Shown here: one piece after another, positions 42,691 through 49,557 of the stretch | How positions within the stretch are numbered: the first letter of the stretch is position 1 | Layout: the number at the start of each line of letters is the position of its first letter | Origin: DATAZK01 sp965199805 | GTDB lineage: Bacteria > Actinomycetota > Actinomycetes > Frankiales > Frankiaceae | Assembly (NCBI GenBank): GCA_965199805.1 | Contig: CBDATO010000001.1 | Span: forward strand, 1,364,001 to 1,428,000 | DNA length: 64,000 nt | Direction of reading: 5' to 3' | Made by a program: the position numbers and the translations under genes | The notes under the pieces: generated by a model | Seen by the model: only the letters and a program-made list of their open reading frames with translations | What the model was told of the DNA's origin: nothing | The model's database searches: none

Positions 42691-42915
42691 ATGATCTTTG
42701 TTGCATTGTCGATCCTGTGTCTTCTCGCTGCGGGTCTGTTTGCCTTGGGCCGTCGCGCGCGTGCGGGCCATTCCCCGTCATCGACGCGGCGACATCGTCA
42801 CAGCTCGACCCCAGGAGGCGCTGCTGACTCCCCCGCTGCCGACGGACACGCGACCCGCTGGACAGCACTGGATGACCTGCAGCTCAGCCGTCTGCTGAGA
42901 GACTCCGCTCGCTGA
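42691..42915 (+). CDS. Small single-pass membrane protein
   Basis: 74 aa from ATG 42691. N-terminal helix MIFVALSILCLLAAGLFALG, then a basic, Ser/His-rich cytoplasmic or outer tail (RRARAGHSPSSTRRHRH) and a short amphipathic end (DDLQLSRLLRDSAR). No clear ribosome site. Composition supports a real gene, but no family is recognised. Confidence 0.45.
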   Translation: MIFVALSILCLLAAGLFALGRRARAGHSPSSTRRHRHSSTPGGAADSPAADGHATRWTALDDLQLSRLLRDSAR

Positions 42916-42948
42916 CGACCTCGTGCCGCCGGTCGACCCACACGCGGA

Positions 42949-43130
42949 TCAACGAACGGGGACCGGCCATTCCACGGGGAGTTCGATGCGCACAGTCGTG
43001 CCTGCACCGGGTGGGCTGATCAGCGTCAGCGCCCCCCCGCACGCTTCGACGCGGTCGGCTATGCCTGTAAGTCCAGAGCCCTTGGCCACCTCAGCCCCGC
43101 CGCGGCCGTCGTCGTAGACCCCACAACATG
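42949..43130 (-). pseudogene. C-terminal fragment of a sensor histidine kinase
   Basis: About 57 residues reading DDGRGGAEVAKGSGLTGIADR, then VEACGGALTLISPPGAGTTV and RIELP, the G1/G2 ATP-binding end of a HATPase_c domain as in NarL-type or DevS-type kinases. Upstream text is unrelated, so the rest of the kinase has been lost. It overlaps the upstream region of the sigma gene at 43184. Confidence 0.7.
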
Positions 43131-43183
43131 GAGCCATCCGGAAGCGACCCAACCGAACAAGAAGGCCGTGGCGTAGTACAAGT

Positions 43184-43672
43184 GTGAAGTTGTCGACGAG
43201 CGCAAACCAGGACACGGGCGAGCACGACTTCTCGTCCTGGGCTGCGCCGAGTCTGCTCGCCATGCGTCGCCTGGCTCTTCGACTGGCGCCGCCGGGTGAG
43301 CACGAAGACGTCGTTCAGCTCGCGCTCGAGCGTGCCTGGCGACGTTGGGCCACCTTCGATGCCACGAAGGGGTCCAGTCAGGCTTGGCTTCTGGCCATCG
43401 TCGCCGACCAGTGCCGCCGCGCCCAACGTCGACGCCGATCACCACCGCCGGCCGTTTCCGAGACGGAGTCACCGCCGCACGATCCGTCGCTTCAGTTCGC
43501 CGTCGAACGACTGCCACACAAGCAACGCCTCGCCGTGGAACTGCACTACTACCTCGGGCTGCCGGTCCGTGAATGCGCCGAAGCGCTCGGCGTCACCGAC
43601 GGAACGGTCAAGTCGGCCCTGTCAGACGCTCGCGCCAAACTCCGCCTCGCCCTGGAGGTCAAAGATGCCTGA
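43184..43672 (+). CDS. ECF RNA polymerase sigma factor (cassette F)
   Basis: 162 aa from GTG 43184. Region 2: SLLAMRRLALRLAPPGEHED, then VVQLALERAWRRWATFDATK. Region 4: LPHKQRLAVELHYYLGLPVR and LGVTDGTVKSALSDARAKLR. More distant from the cassette A-E factors, and without the AACCTTTC motif upstream. The stop lies eight bases inside the next gene, so expression is coupled to the thioredoxin-fold membrane protein. Confidence 0.85.
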   Translation: MKLSTSANQDTGEHDFSSWAAPSLLAMRRLALRLAPPGEHEDVVQLALERAWRRWATFDATKGSSQAWLLAIVADQCRRAQRRRRSPPPAVSETESPPHDPSLQFAVERLPHKQRLAVELHYYLGLPVRECAEALGVTDGTVKSALSDARAKLRLALEVKDA

Positions 43673-44720
43673 GACACCGCAATTCGCGGACGACGACAGC
43701 GCTTTCGAAGCAGTCGAGGCAAGGCTGCGTGACGCCGGAGCCCGGTTCCGGGCTTCGTCGGCGCTGACCCTCGAAGACCCGCCGTCTCATCGAGTACGGC
43801 CGTCGACCCGACCGACGCTCATCCGGACGTTCGGGACTGTCGACTCGCGGCGGCAGGACCAACGCCGTCGAGCCCATCGCCAGCGGGTGTTCACCGTCGC
43901 CGGTGCCACCGCCGCCGTTCTCGCGATCGTCGGCGTCATGGTCCTGGTCTCCTCACTGCGAGGGACGGCACGGACCGGCCCCGCGCCTGCCGCGTCCGGG
44001 CCGGTGCCCACAACGTCGGCGCCGCGGATGCCGGCACCCGGACAGGTGGTCGACGATGCGACGCATGTCCCGGTCGCCGCATACGACGCCGTGGGCGCCG
44101 GCACCGTCATAAGTAGCCCGTTCAAAATCAGCGGCGATCCACTGACGGTCGACGGCAAACCGCAGGTCTTCTACTACGGCGCCGAGTACTGCCCCTACTG
44201 CGCCGCCGAGCGCTGGGGCGTCGTCACGGCGCTGTCCCGCTTCGGTACGTGGACCAACCTGCAGTCGACGACCTCGGCCAGCCAGGACGTCTTCCCCGGC
44301 ACTCCGACCTTCTCGTTCTACAGGGCGAAGTACACCAGCCAGTACATCGCGTTCGACGCGGTGGAGATCGAAACCAACCAGCGCAGCGGCGACGGTTACC
44401 AGAAGCTCGAGACGCCGTCGGTCGCCCAGAACGCCCTGGTCACGAAGTACGACACCCAGGGCAGCATCCCGTTCATCGACTTCGGCAACAAGTTCATGAT
44501 CTCGGGGGCGACGTACGACCCGCAGGTGCTGCAGGGCAAGTCGATCGACGAGATCGCGGCCTCGCTCAAGGACCCGTCGACCGACATCAGCAAGAGCGTG
44601 CTCGGTGCCGCCAACCAGATGACCGCGGCCATCTGCGAGATGACCGACGGCAAACCCGGCACGGTCTGCGATGCGCCGGCCATCCGGACATTGCGGAGCC
44701 AACTCGACGCCACGAACTGA
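43665..44720 (+). CDS. Membrane-anchored DUF929-like thioredoxin-fold protein, partner of sigma F
   Basis: 351 aa from ATG 43665, overlapping the sigma stop. Cytoplasmic N-terminus of ~65 residues (DRR-rich: SRRQDQRRRAHRQR), one membrane helix VFTVAGATAAVLAIVGVMVL (~67-86), a Pro-rich stalk, then an outer domain with QVFYYGAEYCPYCAAERWGV, a CPYC thioredoxin-like motif, followed by GTPTFSFYRAKYTSQYI and IPFIDFGNKFMISGATYDPQ. The fold matches DUF929. A further Cys pair (AICEMTD, TVCDAP) is near the end. Coupling to an ECF factor suggests an extracytoplasmic thiol-redox sensor or anti-sigma factor (inference). Confidence 0.82.
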   Translation: MPETPQFADDDSAFEAVEARLRDAGARFRASSALTLEDPPSHRVRPSTRPTLIRTFGTVDSRRQDQRRRAHRQRVFTVAGATAAVLAIVGVMVLVSSLRGTARTGPAPAASGPVPTTSAPRMPAPGQVVDDATHVPVAAYDAVGAGTVISSPFKISGDPLTVDGKPQVFYYGAEYCPYCAAERWGVVTALSRFGTWTNLQSTTSASQDVFPGTPTFSFYRAKYTSQYIAFDAVEIETNQRSGDGYQKLETPSVAQNALVTKYDTQGSIPFIDFGNKFMISGATYDPQVLQGKSIDEIAASLKDPSTDISKSVLGAANQMTAAICEMTDGKPGTVCDAPAIRTLRSQLDATN

Positions 44721-44830
44721 CTGATCAACGGCCTATTGCCGACACCGGGAGGTGACGCGGCGCCATCCTCCAGACAGCTCGCTCGTGCCGACTGACCCAT
44801 GCCGCTGCGCCAGGCATGCAGGCTGCCGCC

Positions 44831-45337
44831 ATGAGAAAATCGCAGCCGCAATCGAAGTCCGAGTCGTTGCCATACCTTGTGGCGGTGCCGCTCGCCGACT
44901 CGGCAGATCCGCCACTGACCGAATACTCCCTCTACTTGCTGTCCCAACTCGGACGCGCGGGTAAGCGCCGGCTGACCGAGCAGTTGGCCAGCCACGGTCT
45001 GACGATGCGCGACATGGCAAGCCTGGCGGTGCTGGAGGAGTCCGGGCCCGTCTCCCAGGCCGAGCTGGGGCGCCGACTGGGACTGGATCCCAAAGACGTC
45101 AGCGTCCTCGTCGACGACATGTGCCGACGCGATCTGGCGGAGCGAACGGTCGACTCGACAGACCGTCGACGCCGGCTCATCGGATCAACAAGCCAGGGTG
45201 CGGCAGCCTTGGAGACCGCACGGCGCGTCACGGGTCGCGTCGACGACGAGCTGCTCGGGCCTCTGCCTTCTGCGGCCCGCGAGAGTCTGCACCGGATGCT
45301 GCTCGAGTTGCTCACGCACGTGCGCTCGCCCGAATAA
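44831..45337 (+). CDS. MarR-family transcriptional regulator
   Basis: 168 aa from ATG 44831. Winged helix core: KRRLTEQLASHGLTMRDMAS, LAVLEESGPVSQAELGRRLG, DPKDVSVLVDDMCRRDLAER, then the wing TVDSTDRRRRLIGSTSQGAA. Dimerising helices flank it. MarR proteins usually repress their own gene and efflux or catabolic genes until a phenolic ligand or oxidation releases them. The 3' end overlaps the convergent GNAT gene by 26 bases. No specific target is evident. Confidence 0.85.
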   Translation: MRKSQPQSKSESLPYLVAVPLADSADPPLTEYSLYLLSQLGRAGKRRLTEQLASHGLTMRDMASLAVLEESGPVSQAELGRRLGLDPKDVSVLVDDMCRRDLAERTVDSTDRRRRLIGSTSQGAAALETARRVTGRVDDELLGPLPSAARESLHRMLLELLTHVRSPE

Positions 45338-45932
45338 CCAGCCGCTCGCGGCAAGCCGGCCAGTCGTCGTCGGTCATCGAGAATTGCACGGTTGTCCGCC
45401 ACGACCCGTCACGGCGACGCTTGTGCTTGCGCAGCTCGCCTTCTTCGGTGGCTCCGAGGGCCAGCACGGCAGCCCGGGACACCGCGTTGCGTTCGTCGAC
45501 ATGCCACACGACGCGTACGCACCCCAGAACGTCGAACGCCCGGCTCAGGAGGAGCAGTTTGGCTTCGCCGTTCACTCCGGTGCGTTGCCACCGTCGGCCG
45601 AGCCACGTCGACCCGATGGCCAAGGACCGCCGCGCCGGCAACAGGTCGTAGAACGTCGTCAGGCCTGCAACCTCGCCGTTCACCATCTGAACCCAGCTGA
45701 TGGCGGTGCCGGCCGCGCGGGCGTTCAATGCCTCACGGACGAGCTGCTCGGCGTCGTCGAGGGTGGTGGGGCGGGCCACGCCCAGATGTGTGAAGACGTC
45801 ATCGTCGTCGGCAGCGCGCAAGAGGCCTGCGGCGTGGTTGGGCTCGACAGCGGTCAGCGTGACCAGCGCTCCGCTCAGACGCGGAGCTTCCCGCCACATC
45901 GAGGGGCCCGGCCCAACGGTCGCGGCGCCCAT
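45312..45932 (-). CDS. GNAT-family N-acetyltransferase (RimJ/RimL-like)
   Basis: 206 aa from ATG 45932, which overlaps the stop of the upstream gene (TGATG), the best evidence for this start. GNAT fold: LVTLTAVEPNHAAGLLRAAD, WVQMVNGEVAGLTTFYDLLP, then motif A LAIGSTWLGRRWQRTGVNGE and AKLLLLSRAFDVLGCVRVVW, with VDERNAVSRAAVLALGATEE typical of RimJ/RimL enzymes acetylating protein N-termini or small amines. Substrate unknown. Coupled to the DUF1579-like gene. Confidence 0.85.
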   Translation of the reverse strand: MGAATVGPGPSMWREAPRLSGALVTLTAVEPNHAAGLLRAADDDDVFTHLGVARPTTLDDAEQLVREALNARAAGTAISWVQMVNGEVAGLTTFYDLLPARRSLAIGSTWLGRRWQRTGVNGEAKLLLLSRAFDVLGCVRVVWHVDERNAVSRAAVLALGATEEGELRKHKRRRDGSWRTTVQFSMTDDDWPACRERLVIRASARA

Positions 45933-46396
45933 CACTGCCCGGCCGCAGGCGCAGGCCGGAACACGGCGTCCTGCACCGGGGTCCAGACGTCGCCGCCCGG
46001 TGCACGAAACGTCTTGGACCAGCGCCAACCGTCCGGGGTGGCTGCCACCGTCAGCCGGCTGCTTCCCCGCTCCGTGGTCCGGTCGAGGACGAGTTCACGT
46101 CCCACCCAGCTGCCGCTGGCGGGCGGATCGGGCCTTAATCCGGCGCTGTCGAAGCCCCAGTACAGGACGTCGCCCGTCGCCGGATCCGTCATCCACACCG
46201 CATGCATCGCGAACGGTGGATGGCCCTCCCTCTGCTGTGTGTAGGACTGCACGACGAGGGTGTCGTCGACCTCCGCCCACGCCTTGCTCATGCTGCCCGC
46301 CGGCCCAGCCGGCGCCCACTGACTTGCGTGCATCTGCTCGGTCCCCACGAAGGCCCCGAGCAGGAAGCCCAACGTCTCGACGGTGCTGCGACCCAT
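45932..46396 (-). CDS. DUF1579-like lipocalin-type protein
   Basis: 154 aa from ATG 46396, behind AAGGAGTTATAC. Beta-rich text: LLGAFVGTEQMHASQWAPAG, MSKAWAEVDDTLVVQSYTQQ, AVWMTDPATGDVLYWGFDSA, LVLDRTTERGSSRLTVAATP. This pattern is seen in DUF1579-type and related small barrel proteins that may bind hydrophobic ligands. Cytoplasmic. Translationally coupled to the acetyltransferase gene through TGATG. Confidence 0.65.
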   Translation of the reverse strand: MGRSTVETLGFLLGAFVGTEQMHASQWAPAGPAGSMSKAWAEVDDTLVVQSYTQQREGHPPFAMHAVWMTDPATGDVLYWGFDSAGLRPDPPASGSWVGRELVLDRTTERGSSRLTVAATPDGWRWSKTFRAPGGDVWTPVQDAVFRPAPAAGQ

Positions 46397-46563
46397 GTAT
46401 AACTCCTTGGTAGTCACCAACGAAACAGACGGTAGCAGCCTCCGTTGGGCCGGTGCTTCCGGTCGCACCGGGGGGCTCGGCGCCTTGTTCGGTTCAGCGA
46501 CAGGCAAGAAAGGACGTCCCTTTGAGACAGCGTGGGGAGCGCTCGACACCGAGCCCTGCAGGC

Positions 46564-47064
46564 ATGGAACGACCCAGGCATTCCAGCGCCGACTGTCCGG
46601 AGTGTGGTTTTGCGGGGCTCGCCCCGTCGTCTGCAGCGGCGGCCGCACGCCTGCGCTCGCTGATCGCGCCGTGGCGCGCTGTCCTGTCCCGCTCCGGGAT
46701 CCGCGAGCGGCCGGCGCCGGAAACGTGGTCCCCCATCGAGTACGGCTTCCACGTACGCGATCTCTGCGTGCTTGCCCCGGCACGGCTCTCGATGATGGTC
46801 GCCTTCGACAACCCGGCGTTCGACAACTGGGACCAGAACCACGCAGCGCTCGAACGGAACTACCGCTTACAGGATCCGCTGCGTCTGAAGAAAGAACTCA
46901 CTGCCTGGATCGAGGCTTCTGCATCGGTCCTGGACGCGGTGCCCGAGGATCGACAAGCCCGCTGCGGCAGGCGAAGCGATGGCATGAACTTCACCATCAC
47001 GACCTTCATCGGCAATCTGCTGCACGAGGTGGAACACCACCTGCAGGACGCCGGCGGCAATTAG
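46564..47064 (+). CDS. DinB-like four-helix protein
   Basis: 166 aa from ATG 46564. An N-terminal Cys pair (DCPECGFAG) precedes a four-helix domain: LRSLIAPWRAVLSRSGIRER, WSPIEYGFHVRDLCVLAPAR (first His), and NLLHEVEHHLQDAG near the C-terminus (His pair), the metal triad arrangement of DinB/DUF664-type proteins. The family includes thiol-dependent enzymes in actinobacteria, but the reaction here is unknown. An upstream extension exists but lacks family text. Confidence 0.72.
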   Translation: MERPRHSSADCPECGFAGLAPSSAAAAARLRSLIAPWRAVLSRSGIRERPAPETWSPIEYGFHVRDLCVLAPARLSMMVAFDNPAFDNWDQNHAALERNYRLQDPLRLKKELTAWIEASASVLDAVPEDRQARCGRRSDGMNFTITTFIGNLLHEVEHHLQDAGGN

Positions 47065-47138
47065 CCGCTCGCGGTGACGCCGCTGCACGATCTGGATCGC
47101 TCGGGCCGGCGACCGTCAGAGACGACGGATGGGCTCAC

Positions 47139-47288
47139 TCACGCGTTCTGCTTGCTCCGGCGGTAGAGCAGGAACAGGGCAAGCACGACCAGGACCAGCA
47201 GGAAGTGGCCGAACACGACGTGCGCCACGAAGCTGAGGACGATCCAAGCGACGATGGCGAGGATCAGGAACGCGATGAGACCGAGCAT
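47139..47288 (-). CDS. Tiny hydrophobic membrane protein
   Basis: 49 aa from ATG 47288. It is almost entirely membrane: MLGLIAFLILAIVAWIVLSF, then VVFGHFLLVLVVLALFLLYR, and a basic tail RSKQNA. Two helices with a short HVV turn. It resembles the small DUF5670/Lmo0937-type hydrophobic proteins often linked to stress. It lies 150 bp from the tRNA-rtcB cluster on the other strand. Confidence 0.65.
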   Translation of the reverse strand: MLGLIAFLILAIVAWIVLSFVAHVVFGHFLLVLVVLALFLLYRRSKQNA

Positions 47289-47439
47289 CCTGATGGCTTA
47301 CCCCGCTGCGCGGCCGGAGTAATCGCTTGACCGGCATGCGAGGCTTCATCCCGTGCTCCAGCAACGACAGCGACCGTGGCGCGCCGCCGGTAATCCCGGC
47401 GGCGGTGTCCGGCGCTAGTCCCGCATCCGCCGCCCCTGA

Positions 47440-47512
47440 TGGGGCGTAGCTCAGCGGCGAGAGCAGCGGCTTCCAAATCCGTGTGCCGGGGGTTCGAGTC
47501 CCCCCGCCCCAG
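47440..47512 (+). tRNA. tRNA-Trp(CCA)-like, atypical
   Basis: Folds as a 73-nt cloverleaf. Acceptor TGGGGCG pairs fully with CGCCCCA (U1-A72), discriminator G73. D-arm GCTC/GAGC, T-arm GGGGG/CCCCC around TTCGAGT. The anticodon loop is TTCCAAA, giving CCA, with a C31-U39 mismatch at the top of the anticodon stem and G27-U43. 3' CCA is not encoded. G73 agrees with tryptophan identity. The stem mismatch and the location beside rtcB suggest it is not the housekeeping copy. Confidence 0.8.
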
Positions 47513-47561
47513 CCGGACACCACTCCGATGACGGGCGCTTGAGCCGTTGCGCCCCGACCAG

Positions 47562-47635
47562 CGGTCTGTAGCTCAGATGGACAGAGCAGTGGCCTACGAA
47601 GCCATGCGTCGCAGGTTCGACTCCTGCCAGGCCGA
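47562..47635 (+). tRNA. tRNA-Arg(ACG), atypical
   Basis: Folds as a 74-nt cloverleaf. Acceptor CGGTCTG pairs with CAGGCCG (C1-G72, one G-U), D-arm GCTC/GAGC, anticodon stem GTGGC/GCCAT, loop CTACGAA with anticodon ACG, T-arm GCAGG/CCTGC. A20 and A73 agree with arginine identity. No encoded CCA. It ends 27 nt before the rtcB start, so both may lie on one transcript. Confidence 0.88.
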
Positions 47636-47662
47636 CAACGAACGAGAAGGACGGGAGCAGTC

Positions 47663-48829
47663 ATGGTCACCGAAGTAGCACCCAACGTGCTGAGCTGGGC
47701 GTCGGACATCGAGCCGGGCACCATCGCGCAGGCCGCGACGTCGGCGCGGATGCCGTTCGTCCGCGGGCACCTGGCGCTCATGCCCGACGCGCACGTCGGG
47801 ATCGGCGCGACCGTCGGCTCGGTGATCCCGACCGAAGGCGCGATCATGCCTGCCGCCGTCGGGGTCGACATCGGCTGCGGCATGGTCGCCGTGGAGACCG
47901 ACCTCACCGCTGCCGACCTGCCCGACTCGCTCACCGCGCTGATGCCGCTCATCGAGCAGCGGATCCCGGCTGGGGTCGGCAAGGGCCACGACACCGCCAT
48001 CGACACGCACGCAGGTGCTGCGCTCGACGCGATCGGACTGCCGCACACCACCCTCACCGGCAAGCAGGAGCAGACCGTGCCGGCGCAGTTCGCGACCCTC
48101 GGCTCAGGCAACCACTTCGTCGAGGTCTGCCTCGACGAGCGGGACCACGTGTGGACCGTGCTGCACTCCGGCTCGCGCGGCATCGGCAACCAGCTGGCGA
48201 AGAAGCACATCGAGTCGGCGAAGGGGCTGATGAAGAAGATGTTCATCCGCCTCGAGGACCCGGACCTCGCGTACCTCGTCGAGAACACCCCGGAGTTCCA
48301 CGCCTACATCGTCGACATGCTGTGGGCGCAGCGGTACGCGATGGCGTCCCGGCAGGTCATGTCCGAGCGCGCCACCCGCAGCCTGCTCGAGGTCGTCGGC
48401 CACGGCAGCACGGTCCGGACGATCAACTGCCACCACAACTTCACGCAGCAGGAACGCCACCACGGCCGGAACCTGTGGATCACCCGGAAAGGGGCGATCA
48501 AGGCCGACGTCGGCGACGACGGCGTCATCCCCGGGTCGATGGGCACCCGGTCGTACGTCGTGTCCGGAAAGGGCAGCCCCGCGTCGTACCACTCGTGCTC
48601 GCACGGCGCCGGCCGCCGGCTCTCGCGTGGTCAGGCGCGGCGTGAGCTGACCGTCGACTCGCTCACCGAGCTGATGGCCGGCAAGACGTGGAACTCCGAC
48701 AAGGCCACCACCCTGCTCGATGAGCACCCGTCGTCGTACAAGGACATCGATCAGGTGATGGCCGACCAGGCCGACCTCGTCGCTGTGCAGCACACGCTGC
48801 GTCAGGTGTTCAACTACAAGGGGACATGA
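47663..48829 (+). CDS. rtcB: RNA-splicing ligase RtcB
   Basis: 388 aa from ATG 47663. RtcB joins 2',3'-cyclic phosphate and 5'-OH RNA ends using GTP and Mn2+, repairing cleaved tRNA and rRNA. Conserved elements: HLALMPDAHVGIGATVGSVI, VGVDIGCGMVAVET (metal Cys), TLGSGNHFVEVCLDE, LHSGSRGIGNQLAKK, INCHHNFTQQE (metal His), and SHGAGRRLSR with the His that carries GMP. Slightly shorter than E. coli RtcB, as in the actinobacterial group. No archease or RtcR regulator gene is adjacent. Two unusual tRNA genes lie directly upstream on the same strand, an arrangement suggesting that these tRNAs are substrates, regulators or spares for the ligase. Confidence 0.93.
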   Translation: MVTEVAPNVLSWASDIEPGTIAQAATSARMPFVRGHLALMPDAHVGIGATVGSVIPTEGAIMPAAVGVDIGCGMVAVETDLTAADLPDSLTALMPLIEQRIPAGVGKGHDTAIDTHAGAALDAIGLPHTTLTGKQEQTVPAQFATLGSGNHFVEVCLDERDHVWTVLHSGSRGIGNQLAKKHIESAKGLMKKMFIRLEDPDLAYLVENTPEFHAYIVDMLWAQRYAMASRQVMSERATRSLLEVVGHGSTVRTINCHHNFTQQERHHGRNLWITRKGAIKADVGDDGVIPGSMGTRSYVVSGKGSPASYHSCSHGAGRRLSRGQARRELTVDSLTELMAGKTWNSDKATTLLDEHPSSYKDIDQVMADQADLVAVQHTLRQVFNYKGT

Positions 48830-48894
48830 GGTAGGGCTGGGGCCGTCTCCGTATATCGGCCGTCGGGTTGGCGGGCACTGACCCGTACTTCTGC

Positions 48895-49557
48895 TCAGAT
48901 CTCGGCGTAGGCGCGGACGGGGAACGTGCCGAAACCGTGGATCTTGGGAGGCACGGCGGTGAAGTGTGCGCCGACCTCGGGCAGCTGATCCAACCCGGTG
49001 AGGTGCTCGACGACATGGATGCCGGCGCCGAGGAGCAGCGTGTGCGCCGGGCGCTCGCCCTTCGCGGTGGCGCTGGTGTCGTCGATGTTGACCGAGTCGA
49101 TCCCGACCAGGACGACCCCGGCCTCGATGAGCGCGGCCGCTCCGGCTGCAGTGAGGTACGGAGCGGGCCCGCCGTACGCCTCGGTGTTGAAGTGGCGATC
49201 CCAGCCGGTGTCGAGCAGCACAGCCATGCCGGCGAGCGGCTCCGTGAACAGGCCCGCATCAGCGCCCCGATCCGCTGAGTCGCGCAGGTGATAGACCCGA
49301 GCCGGGACCCTCACGAGGTTCGTCAGCTCGAGGCCGGCCAGGTCCTGACCGTCGGGGTAGCGGTGAAAGGGCGAATCGAGATAGGTGCCGGTGTTGCCGA
49401 TCATCGTGATGACGTCCATCGCGAACTCGGTCCCGGCTGCGTAGCGGTCCCGCGATGCCTCACGCGTCAGGTACGGCGTGATCGTCGGAGCAGGCAACCC
49501 CGGGTACGTCACCATGCCGGCGCTGATGGTGTGGCTGAGATCGACCAGGCGCGTCAT
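48895..49557 (-). CDS. Cyclase/kynurenine formamidase-like metal hydrolase
   Basis: 220 aa from ATG 49557, which overlaps the upstream stop (ATGA). Cyclase-family fold: RLVDLSHTISAGMVTYPGLP at the start, and MIGNTGTYLDSPFHRYPDG where the family has HxGTHxDxPxH. Here the first His is Asn and the second Tyr, while Asp and the last His remain, a known variant group, so metal binding may differ. C-terminal HTLLLGAGIHVVEHLTGLDQ is conserved. It hydrolyses small amides or lactones; N-formyl substrates would fit its place in an operon with formate-handling enzymes (inference). Confidence 0.82.
   Translation of the reverse strand: MTRLVDLSHTISAGMVTYPGLPAPTITPYLTREASRDRYAAGTEFAMDVITMIGNTGTYLDSPFHRYPDGQDLAGLELTNLVRVPARVYHLRDSADRGADAGLFTEPLAGMAVLLDTGWDRHFNTEAYGGPAPYLTAAGAAALIEAGVVLVGIDSVNIDDTSATAKGERPAHTLLLGAGIHVVEHLTGLDQLPEVGAHFTAVPPKIHGFGTFPVRAYAEI

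Noticed and set aside
47116..48288. 390-residue minus-strand frame across the tRNA genes and rtcB
   Set aside because: It runs through two tRNA genes and opposite conserved RtcB motifs; composition is that of a shadow.
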